21,224 nucleotides of DNA from assembly GCA_041743835.1 (NCBI GenBank), contig JBGTLW010000132.1, positions 1-21,224 of the forward strand, in the 5' to 3' direction. Every line of letters begins with the position of its first letter. Positions within the stretch are counted from its first letter, which is position 1. Below are positions 1-6,340 of this stretch, in pieces. A program made the translations under genes and the position numbers. Below the pieces are notes generated by a model. It was given only the letters and a program-made list of their open reading frames with translations, was not told where the DNA came from and made no database searches. Origin of the DNA: JBGTLW01 sp041743835 (GTDB taxonomy: Bacteria > Planctomycetota > Phycisphaerae > Phycisphaerales > Phycisphaeraceae).

Positions 1-209
1 CCCGGCCTTGGGCCGACGCTTACCGCACGGTGCGTCGAGGCGATGGGCACCGCAGACCACACGTAACTGCGGATCAGTTGGTTGTTGCCGTTGGTCTCCG
101 CGACCAGACGCCAGCCGTCGTAGATGAACTTGGTGACCGACTCGGTGACATAATCCCCGGCCCCGGCCCCACAATCTCGCGATGCTACGCCATGAGGGGG
201 TGAGCCTGC
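1..209 (-). pseudogene. RHS-repeat protein fragment, partial at window edge
   Basis: The minus-strand frame is open from a TAA at 210-212 to the left edge. It contains an RHS/YD-repeat signature (KFIYDGWRLVAE, followed by NNQLIRSYVW) at about positions 60-140, as found near the core end of bacterial RHS proteins. No start codon or upstream repeats belong to it here. The residues before the motif are low-complexity (GAGAG), and those after it do not look like an RHS core, so it is probably a broken remnant. If the true gene continues left of the window in another frame it could be less damaged than it appears. It is not continuous with the intact RHS genes at 8461-17077. Confidence 0.55.
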
Positions 210-580
210 TTAATTTCCGCGCCTGCCCAACCAGCCGCCGCCCCCCGCCGACAAGCCGCACGCCCCGAGGAGGCACTCGCCATGATCCGTGCGCCGCCGG
301 GGGCGAATGAAGCAGCCCGGCTGCGGTGGCGGCTGGCACTGGCTTGCCAAAGACACCGTGATATACTCTGCATCAACAAGGGTCGGGCTGTTCTGACCCG
401 TAGCGTTTCTTTTCATCCTTTAGATTGGGGGCCAATCCTTTCGAGTTATTTTTACTGCTCGCCCGTATTAATTTTAAACTAACGCAAAATCATGACTTAA
501 CGATAAATATTGGCATTTTAAGGTGTTAACAGCACCGTCTTGATCAGACATAGTTATCAGACAAAACAGGCGTGTCAGAC
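210..580. other. Intergenic stretch with no recognisable gene
   Basis: Short frames on both strands overlap here but none resembles a known protein or has a convincing ribosome-binding site. The right part, from about 400, is clearly more AT-rich than the rest. It ends abruptly at the IS4-type end at 581. I see no hairpin with a T-tract and no RNA gene. Confidence 0.5.
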
Positions 581-678
581 TGGCCTGCCCCCAATTCATG
601 TATCAGTCGTTATGAGTAACAATGCAGCCGGGCAAGAATAGGTTGATGCGTCGCCCCACGTGGGGCGGCGAGAACACC
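581..678 (-). repeat. 98-bp inverted repeat, left copy (3' end of IS4-type element)
   Basis: The reverse complement of 581-678 aligns without gaps to 6220-6317 with 10 mismatches by my count, about 90% identity. It comprises the transposase C-terminal codons and the outer IS end. The homology stops at TGGCCTGCC on both copies, which defines the IS boundary. Confidence 0.85.
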
Positions 679-1180
679 CCAACCGAAAGGAGCTCGGCAT
701 TGCCCTGTAGAAAAGCTCCCTCAACCTGACGATCATCAGGTTGTGGGCCAGCCCCATCAGGCCCATCTCGCGGCGGCGGGCGTGGTAGGTGCGGGCGGTC
801 AGCGACTCGCCCTGACGGCTCTTGAGCATGAACATCACCGTCTCGGCCTGCCAGCGTTGGCCGTAGTCCTCGTGGTTGAAGTCGGTCGCCATCAGCCAGC
901 GCCATTTACCCGTCGGCAACTTTTCAGTCGGTCGGCCCGCCGTCGCCGGGATCACCGACTCGATATCCAGCACCTCTCGAAGCAACTCGTGGTTGCCCTC
1001 GCTGTCGTAGCCCGCATCCAGCAGCATCTGCTCCGGCCAGATGTCGCCGGTCATGTTGTTCATCAGGTCCAGCAACTCATCTATGTCCGGTCGCGGGCCT
1101 TGGCCGCGGTGCATCGACAGGATCAGGTGGCGGGCGCAGTCCACAACCACACCCAGCTTGGGGAACCGCCGGTAACTCAC
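596..1180 (-). pseudogene. IS4-type DDE transposase, C-terminal part
   Basis: This frame gives 194 residues opening with GTG at 1180. It carries the rest of the RNase-H-like transposase fold: the second acidic region LLDAGYD (residues 53-59), and the third with the exact IS4-family signature Y-(2)-R-(3)-E-(6)-K, here Tyr106, Arg109, Glu113 and Lys120. All catalytic residues are therefore preserved across the two halves, suggesting that the split is recent or tolerated. The last 30 or so residues, starting FRLGCSRRPT, are shared in frame with the fragment at 6209-6317. Family assignment (DDE_Tnp_1-like, IS4/IS5 superfamily) rests on these motifs only. Confidence 0.7.
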
Positions 1181-1668
1181 GCGGCAAGTTGTGACGGATC
1201 GCCCTTGGTTTCACGTTGTTTTCGTCGCGTAAAGTACATCGAGCAGTGGCCCGACTCGAATCCGGTGGAGTCGGCCGCAGCCTGATCGATCCGCATCACG
1301 TAGGCCATGTCATCGTCATCGATGTCGAGCTTGCGGTGCGGCTTGTAGGCCTGATCGAGCGTCTGCTTGAGCAGCCTTCGCATCAACGGGTCGGCCAGCA
1401 TCTTCTTCGAGGCCTTCTGTGGCGTGGTGAAGTGCGGGAGCTTGTCATCGAAGTCCAGGATATCCCGCAGCTCCTGCCATTCGGCAAGATACGTCATCAC
1501 GCCGCGATAGTCCTCCTTCATGAACTTCCGCAGCACCAGCACCGCGAAGAGCTGGGCACAGGTGAAGTCCCTGCGGCTGAACTTGTGTGCGTAACGGGGG
1601 AGGGCCTTGCGCCCGGCCTCATACGCGGCCCGGGCCACCGCCGACGGCGACTTGCTGGTCGTGCTCAT
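1177..1668 (-). pseudogene. IS4-type DDE transposase, N-terminal part
   Basis: This frame gives 163 residues and ends at TGA 1179-1177. It holds the N-terminal helical region and the first catalytic aspartate, Asp133, in the motif AADSTG. In full-length relatives the chain runs on into the RRFPKL segment, which here lies in the -1 frame from 1180. The stop of this frame and the GTG that opens the next overlap as GTGA. No slippery heptamer is visible just upstream, so a one-base indel is more likely than programmed shifting. Neither half alone carries a full active site. Confidence 0.7.
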
Positions 1669-1710
1669 GCACTATGAATCGGCAGACCGATAGGGAATTC
1701 TACAGGGCAA

Positions 1711-1769
1711 TTCGCGACGCAGCAACGCATGGATCCGCCGATACCCGAACCGCGGGTGACGACGCGCCA
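1711..1769 (-). mobile_element. 59-bp fragment of IS3 orfB
   Basis: Read on the minus strand this encodes RRHPRFGYRR and the following HALLRRE of an IS3-family orfB. It matches 5995-6053 in inverted orientation at 57 of 59 positions. On one side it is joined directly to the 5' end of the IS4-type element, on the other to the decayed gene at 1770-1964. Such near-identity over so short a piece points to a recent rearrangement between copies of the same IS3 element. Confidence 0.8.
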
Positions 1770-1964
1770 ACACCTCTTCTTGTCGGTAAGCTTTGCGGAC
1801 CTTGCTTCGCCTCCAATACGGCCAGCGGCTCCCCTTGACTCATCCACATACTTTTCTCCGCCTGCCCCGTCGCCAGGTCCACAATGTTCTTGGCAAGCTT
1901 GTTCGGGTCTCTAGGTCGCTTGCGCTTCCGGCCTGGGTCCGGGCTTGATCGCGTCCTCGCTCAT
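1770..1964 (-). pseudogene. Decayed small basic protein (KRPRDPNKLAK type), truncated
   Basis: Minus-strand translation gives a lysine/arginine-rich start, then RKRPRDPNKLAKNIVDLATG (about 1925-1865). In a different frame comes GAAGRIGGEARSAKLT (about 1830-1780). Together these match, from memory, the pattern of a widespread small bacterial protein family (short KRPRDPNQLAK-like N terminus, then a G-rGG-kar-A-kLT segment) annotated only as hypothetical or histone-like. At least two frameshifts are needed, one after the ATG at 1964 and one near 1855. The 3' end is cut at 1770 by the IS3 scrap. It is a remnant, not a working gene. Confidence 0.55.
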
Positions 1965-2087
1965 GCCATAGATGTACCCACCCTGTCAGCGGGGCCGGAT
2001 TTCAGACTGACCCACTACCCATTGCCCTACCGTCGTTCGATCTCCGGCGGCGGCGTGGCGTGCGGCCCTCCAAAGGGAGAACAATCT

Positions 2088-2756
2088 ATGCAACGACAAG
2101 GAAGAAACGCCCGCCGACCCCGGTCCCGGTTCCGCCCGAGCACGTGGATCAACAGCATCGAAGAGATCCGGCCCGGTAGTTTTGTGTTGCTGTGGTGCCG
2201 CGTGTCGAGCGGGCTCCAGTGTGCCACCGGCAACAACGCCGATAAGGAGGCCGAACTCCGCGCCGCAACGATGGCACGTGGCGGTGTGGCCATCGAGGTG
2301 GTGGCCCATGCGGGGCGAATCGCTGACGGCGCGCTGTGCCGAGTGGCGGCTCTGGCGGCCCGGCATGGAGCGGTGCTACTCGCCGAATCGACAAGCCGCT
2401 TCATTCGGTGGGTGTGTGGCGATGTGCCTTTGGTGACGCTGCTCGATCCCGACGCGACGTGGCGAGATGAACGTGCCCACCAGTCCAAACGCGGCCAACG
2501 TCGCAAGGGCAAACCCGGCGGCGGCCCGACGAAATCGTGGCCCGGCTACAAGAGGGTTTTTCGCCTTCGCTTGATGCCGAAGGTGCGGTGGATGAAATAC
2601 GCGTGGATGAGAGACCGGGCCATCGCCAGAGCATTGGTCACGGACAAGCGAAACGTCGGCCGATGGGGCGGGGCGCTTTTTGCGGTACGAACCAGCGAGC
2701 GATGGTGCTTTCACCCAAGAAATATAGGGGCAGACGCACGCGGCACGGTGCGATGA
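2088..2756 (+). CDS. Serine-recombinase (resolvase)-like protein
   Basis: The product is 222 residues. Residues 31-107 resemble the catalytic domain of serine recombinases. LLWCRVSSGLQ (34-44) occupies the place of the nucleophile strand, with Ser40 as candidate nucleophile, and LLAESTSRFIR (97-107) fits the helix that carries conserved arginines. The middle is very basic (SKRGQRRKGKPGGG, 133-146). Residues 168-193 (MKYAWMRDRAIARALVTDKR, then NVGRW) look like a helix-turn-helix. The start is set by AAAGGGAGA at 2071-2079 and ATG 2088; a longer frame upstream lacks support. I recall similar short recombinase-like proteins in planctomycete genomes. It may act on its own DNA segment, but no recombination site is recognised. 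The C-terminal tail after residue 195 looks unstructured. Confidence 0.6.
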   Translation: MQRQGRNARRPRSRFRPSTWINSIEEIRPGSFVLLWCRVSSGLQCATGNNADKEAELRAATMARGGVAIEVVAHAGRIADGALCRVAALAARHGAVLLAESTSRFIRWVCGDVPLVTLLDPDATWRDERAHQSKRGQRRKGKPGGGPTKSWPGYKRVFRLRLMPKVRWMKYAWMRDRAIARALVTDKRNVGRWGGALFAVRTSERWCFHPRNIGADARGTVR

Positions 2757-2909
2757 CCACTGCGAAACCGTATAGGCACCCTAGCCTAGCCACGGCAGGA
2801 CGTTACGCATACGGGCAAAAGGCGGGTTCTAGCAGCCCTTGCAGGCGACTATTTCCATCAGCAGCATTTGATGCCGGATTAGGTTGGGAACGACACGGAA
2901 ACCACTCAA
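2757..2909. other. Convergent intergenic spacer
   Basis: This 153-bp gap lies between two convergent genes. It includes a weak inverted repeat (CAACT, four bases, AGTTG) near 2907-2920 just at the end of the CHAT gene. No T-tract follows on either strand, so I do not call a terminator. Confidence 0.3.
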
Positions 2910-5099
2910 CTAGTGAGTTGTGGCTGGCTTGTCGCCAACTCCCACGAGCAATTCTGGATTCCCATACTGTGTGAACGCTAGCGCATTGACATAACCGGCA
3001 TGCCGTGCGATCTGTCGGCTTGCCTCTTCGGGTGAGGAGTCTGTGAGCTGAGCTATCTCATTGATGAGCATGTCAATCCAAGACCTACCTGTGTCTATTG
3101 CCATTCCGATCCGTACGCTGATTCCGATATGCTGGCTTTCGCTTATGCTGACGCCGCCGTGCCTATCGAGCCGGTGTAGTAGCTCGGTCACATATTGCCG
3201 TCGTTGTAGCCCGGGGAGAATCTCCGACCACCTGAACGAACCCCACGGCCTCTTCTCCACCAATAGCGGTAGGTACTCACCTACCCTTAGCAGGAGGCGG
3301 CCAACGAAGCTTGCCGTGTCTCGGCCATCGATCGGAACGCTTGTGCCAAGAACAGTCATAGCTCCAGAGGCGAGGAAGCCACTCGCCGATGTCGCATGTG
3401 AAGCGTCAAGAGGGTGTGTATCGCAAGCAGCAAGTATGACCACTGGTGGAACACGCGCAACGCCGCTCAGAGTCCAAGGGTTAACACGTTCGTTGATCAG
3501 GACGAGTTCGCCGATCCCCGTCTTGTCGGGGTGAGCGCCGTGCCCATCGTAGATCGCAATCGCGCCTTCAAAATCGTTCAGTGCCCGAACCAATTCGTCC
3601 TTGGTCGACACATCAACGATTCTGACATTCGGGAATCGGTCGGAGCCAGATGACATTACATCAATCGCGCGCTTGATCATCGGCTTGAGCGGATCTGAGT
3701 TCTCGAACGAGCGGATTACCAGCACATCCTGAAAGCGGTTTGTGGGTATGGCTCGCTCGGTACACTGCAGCATGAGTTTTACCATCACATTGCCAGGCGT
3801 GACAGGTATTCGGGACACGTCCGCGCGCAACATCAGTGGCATCCCATCGACCTCCATCCACTCAAGCGGAACGTCGGCCACGAGCTTGATCCGTCTGGCT
3901 GATCGGATGTGCTCATAGACCCATTCGGCGAAACCGGTGTCCAGTTGTTTTGATAGGCGTGACGCCAACCGATTGAGCTTGTGTGGCGGCGCAGGGAGCA
4001 CTGAGTGGGCCGCGTGAGCGAGATCGGCCCATGCTTTCTGCGCCTTGTTGGGTGCGGTCGGCAGCCTGACGACGGGAACCATACTCGATGCTGCCCGAAC
4101 AGCGAGGGCAGCCGAGTATGTTGAGATCTCTTCACTATGGGTACGAAGAATCGTCTGGGCGACGGGGTTGGCCATCAGACCCTCAATGCCTCCCTCGCCA
4201 CGGACCTCAATCTGGAAGGAATAGGTGTCTCTTGCGATAAGCTGGCGGAAGAGTGATTTCAGCGGCTTTTCATACTCGCTGTCAGCCGGGAAGTCTCGCC
4301 ACCGTGCCACGCGCCGCCATTCTCTTAGAACTCCTGGAACCGTAAGAATCAGGTCTGTATGGGCGCGTGCTTGTAGCGAGGGATTCGCCGCTGTTGCTTC
4401 GCGACGGAGTGTGCCAATCGCTGACACACCTTGGTGGATCACCTCGAAGTATGGCTCGTTCTCCTTGGCGACGAATGGCTTCTCGTCCCAAGGCTGCGGA
4501 TCGAACCCAACACTTCGAAGGGCGGTGATATTCGGCAGAGCTGTTAGATGACGGTTCTCGTGCCATTTGAGATGTGTGCGCTCGAGCGGATCAGCCCAGT
4601 CAACCAGCTCTTTCTCGAGCATGATGCCGAGTTGCTCGTTCTCAGCGGTTGTTTTCCAGTAACGGGCAACTCTAAGGCAATGCGCTGCTATGTCTGCCCG
4701 ATCAGCCCACCGGCCGAGTACAGATGTATGAAGGATTGGCTCGGGCCGCTGGCCAATCGCGGCTTGGGCGGCCGCTTCCAACTCCGCATCTGCCGTCACA
4801 ACAACCGTGATGCGCGGCGATGCCGCTTCTAGCGCATGTGGGAGCAGATCAATTGGGATTGGCAGTATGCTGAACCCTCGCCCAGCTATACGGACGGCAG
4901 TGAGAGATTTTGCGTCCAACATCAATTCTGACGCATCGCGAGGGTACCGCGTGATCTCCGGGAAAGCGTAGTGCGTCTTGATGATGCCGGGGGAGATAAG
5001 CTGTAGCGGACTGGCATCATCTAGCTCCGAAGGCCCATGAGGCACGATATAGATGATCGAAAGTGCTCCAATGAGCGGCGAAACGTCGTGAATGTACAT
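2910..5099 (-). CDS. CHAT-domain (caspase-like) protease
   Basis: The product is 729 residues with no signal peptide or membrane segment, so presumably cytoplasmic. The C-terminal half carries a caspase-fold CHAT domain. A hydrophobic strand leads to AIYDGHGAH with candidate catalytic His520, then VVILAACDTHP with candidate nucleophile Cys559. These are followed by the typical SGFLASGAMTVLGTSVPID block (572-590). Residues 1-450 form a mixed alpha/beta region I do not recognise; no TPR, WD40 or NB-ARC repeats are evident. In other bacteria CHAT proteases act as regulated effectors that cleave a specific partner, several of them in antiviral defence (for example the type III-E CRISPR protease). 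No partner gene is adjacent: the neighbours are a recombinase-like gene (convergent) and an IS3 element (divergent). The start is supported by GGGAGG about eight bases before ATG 5099. The CHAT assignment is firm; a defence role is inference. Confidence 0.8.
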   Translation of the reverse strand: MYIHDVSPLIGALSIIYIVPHGPSELDDASPLQLISPGIIKTHYAFPEITRYPRDASELMLDAKSLTAVRIAGRGFSILPIPIDLLPHALEAASPRITVVVTADAELEAAAQAAIGQRPEPILHTSVLGRWADRADIAAHCLRVARYWKTTAENEQLGIMLEKELVDWADPLERTHLKWHENRHLTALPNITALRSVGFDPQPWDEKPFVAKENEPYFEVIHQGVSAIGTLRREATAANPSLQARAHTDLILTVPGVLREWRRVARWRDFPADSEYEKPLKSLFRQLIARDTYSFQIEVRGEGGIEGLMANPVAQTILRTHSEEISTYSAALAVRAASSMVPVVRLPTAPNKAQKAWADLAHAAHSVLPAPPHKLNRLASRLSKQLDTGFAEWVYEHIRSARRIKLVADVPLEWMEVDGMPLMLRADVSRIPVTPGNVMVKLMLQCTERAIPTNRFQDVLVIRSFENSDPLKPMIKRAIDVMSSGSDRFPNVRIVDVSTKDELVRALNDFEGAIAIYDGHGAHPDKTGIGELVLINERVNPWTLSGVARVPPVVILAACDTHPLDASHATSASGFLASGAMTVLGTSVPIDGRDTASFVGRLLLRVGEYLPLLVEKRPWGSFRWSEILPGLQRRQYVTELLHRLDRHGGVSISESQHIGISVRIGMAIDTGRSWIDMLINEIAQLTDSSPEEASRQIARHAGYVNALAFTQYGNPELLVGVGDKPATTH

Positions 5100-5541
5100 A
5101 AGTCGAGCCTCCCGAGCTGCCGCTCACAGAATGCACTAAGCTTACTTTCAGTTTAGGTTAACGCAGCCCGGAGATGACAACGAGTCTAGCAGCCTTTTGC
5201 CCGCAACCTGCCAAGTACCTACGAAGGGCCTCATTCTTGTGTAAACAATGTGTAATCCCCCCTGTCCTCCGCACATTCAGAAGTAGAGCGTTTTAGTGTT
5301 CAAGGTTGCCTTTGCCCCGTGTTGCCGAGCACGGAAGGAGGGGTGCAGCCCTGACTGGAGGGCTCGGCAGCACTGCCGAGGTCGTCTTTACGGCCGTGCG
5401 GTGTTGCTCGTTGCGGTCACGATCGAGGAGAAACGCCGCCGTCTTCTGCTTGCCGAGATAGAGTGCCAGTGGCCTGCTCCCCAAAACCTGCTCCATCTGT
5501 TATGAGAGTCTTCACCGGCCACTTGGCCAAGGAGAGACTCG
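5100..5541. other. Intergenic region between CHAT gene and IS3 element
   Basis: The first 190 bp upstream of the CHAT gene must hold its promoter. On the minus strand TTGTCA and several AT-rich hexamers occur, but spacing does not give a clear -35/-10 pair. From about 5290 the sequence becomes GC-rich and is probably the 5' flank of the IS3 element or an older remnant. Overlapping 60-70 residue frames on both strands match nothing I know. A perfect palindrome lies at 5363-5380. Confidence 0.4.
5363..5380. repeat. Perfect 18-bp palindromic hairpin
   Basis: CTCGGCAG, CA, CTGCCGAG forms an eight-pair GC-rich stem, or seven pairs with a four-base loop. It is followed by GTCGTCTTTA, only a weak T-run, so termination is possible but unproven. 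It lies 160 bp upstream of IS3 orfA. Confidence 0.5.
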
Positions 5542-5832
5542 ATGTCGGAACCCAAGAAGCGGAAGCGTCATTCACCTGAACAGGTCATCGCGAAGCTGCG
5601 TGAGGTGGACGCGATGCTCGCCACGGGCGTCAGCGTCGGGCAGGTCTGCCAGCGGCTGGGGGTCAGCGAGCAGACGCTGAGCCGCTGGCGCAACCAGTAC
5701 GGTGGGATGAAGTCGGGCGAGGCCAGGCGGCTCAAGGAGCTGGAGTCTGAGAACGTTCGGCTTAAGCGGATCGTCGCGGATCAGGCATTGGACCTGGCGA
5801 TGCTCAAGGAACTGCATGAGGGAAACTGGTAA
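5542..5832 (+). CDS. IS3-family transposase OrfA
   Basis: The product is 96 residues. Residues 10-50 form the HTH_Tnp_1 domain, with the recognition region SVGQVCQRLGVSEQTLSRWR (31-50). Residues 62-92 form a leucine-zipper-like coiled coil for subunit pairing (RRLKELESENVRLKRIV). This is the IS3 OrfA that binds the terminal repeats. An AAGGAGAG ribosome-binding site at 5529-5536 precedes ATG 5542. The stop TAA at 5830 follows a slippery site at 5820-5826 that would pass ribosomes into orfB. OrfA itself is intact, but its partner is truncated. Confidence 0.9.
   Translation: MSEPKKRKRHSPEQVIAKLREVDAMLATGVSVGQVCQRLGVSEQTLSRWRNQYGGMKSGEARRLKELESENVRLKRIVADQALDLAMLKELHEGNW
5820..5826 (+). promoter_or_regulatory. 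Candidate -1 ribosomal frameshift site GGGAAAC
   Basis: In the OrfA frame the bases read G GGA AAC, matching the X XXY YYZ consensus in exact register, four bases before the TGG TAA end of OrfA. Slipping back one base gives GGG AAA CTG GTA, the frame of orfB, which opens right after a TGA at 5817-5819. Many IS3 elements make OrfAB by -1 frameshifting. The site here is seen directly; its use is inferred. Confidence 0.65.
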
Positions 5833-6242
5833 GCCCGACGCGTCGCCGGGAAGCGGTGGCGCACCTGCGTCGATCGTTTCCGGGAGTGAGCGAGCGTCGG
5901 GCGTGTGAGTTGGTCGGTCAGCCACGGGGCACGCAGCGGTACCGGCCCCGGAAGCGTGATGACGAGGCGTCGATCTTGAAGACGATGCACGAGCTGGTGC
6001 GTCGTCACCCGCGGTTCGGGTATCGGCGGGTCCATGCGTTGCTGCGTCGCGAAGGGTTCGCGATCAACCGCAAGCGTGTGTGGCGGTTGTGGAAGCGTGA
6101 GGGCTTCAAAGTGCCAGTGAAACAAGTGAAAAAGCGTCGGCTGGGCACCCCCGGCAATGGGATCATGCGATACGAATCACAGCACATTGATCACGTGTGG
6201 GCGTGGGACTTTCGGTCATGGTGTTCTCGCCGCCCCACGTGA
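5820..6242 (+). pseudogene. IS3-family transposase OrfB, truncated
   Basis: The frame opens at 5820 and could be reached by -1 shifting from orfA, or by GTG initiation at 5856. It shows the N-terminal orfB region: LVSPTRRREAVAHLRRSFPG, then RRHPRFGYRRVHALLRREG and the HVWAWDF motif whose aspartate is the first catalytic residue of the rve integrase core. Directly after WDF the normal integrase domain is lost. The chain continues as RSWCSRRPT and stops at 6242, because sequence from an IS4-type element takes over near 6209-6216. The second Asp and the Glu of the DDE triad are absent, so the protein cannot transpose. Confidence 0.85.
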
Positions 6243-6317
6243 GGCGACGCATCAACCCAGTCTTGCCCGGCTACATTGTTTCACATAGCGACTGGTACAT
6301 GAATTAGAGGCAGGCCA
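6209..6317 (+). pseudogene. 3' remnant of an IS4-type transposase gene and IS end
   Basis: The reading frame FRSWCSRRPT, stop, GDAST aligns in frame with FRLGCSRRPTWGDAST at the C terminus of the transposase at 596-1180, with a TGG-to-TGA change at the stop. The DNA match runs from the CTTTCGGT shared near 6209 to the IS end CAGGCCA at 6311-6317. Everything upstream of this tail is missing. It points opposite to the left copy. The join with IS3 orfB falls in GACTTT, which fits the natural sequence of either partner, so a micro-homology join is possible. Confidence 0.8.
6220..6317 (+). repeat. 98-bp inverted repeat, right copy
   Basis: This is the partner of 581-678 in inverted orientation: no gaps and 88 of 98 positions the same by hand alignment. 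It marks the right limit of the IS-rich segment, only 23 bp from the end of the secreted-protein cluster. Confidence 0.85.
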
Positions 6318-6340
6318 CAGTAACAAACGGATTAGCCCTG

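Larger units (their letters stand above)
581..1710 (-). mobile_element. IS4-type insertion sequence with split transposase
   Basis: The element encodes a transposase on the minus strand. Imperfect inverted ends are visible: TGGCCTGCCCCCAATTCATG starting at 581, and TTGCCCTGTAGAATTCCC read on the minus strand from 1710. They share the G-CCTG and AATTC blocks, then TATC. The 581 end is fixed independently by a second copy of the same 98-bp end at 6220-6317. At 1710 the element abuts a scrap of IS3 orfB. No target-site duplication is evident on comparing the two flanks. The length of about 1.1 kb is reasonable for a single-gene IS. Confidence 0.6.

Noticed and set aside
743..1677. Two long plus-strand frames (743-1285 and 1216-1677) opposite the transposase
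   Set aside because: They lie antisense to a transposase with clear catalytic motifs in GC-rich DNA, have low-complexity composition and match no family.
1884..2087. Longer upstream start for the recombinase-like gene
   Set aside because: The added residues show no family match and overlap the minus-strand gene remnant; ATG 2088 has a good ribosome-binding site and fits the domain start.
1986..2714. Several minus-strand frames of 77-161 residues
   Set aside because: They are antisense shadows of the recombinase-like gene, with no start signals or recognisable motifs.
2900..2925. Weak hairpin at the end of the CHAT gene as a terminator
   Set aside because: The stem is only five pairs with no T-tract on either strand.
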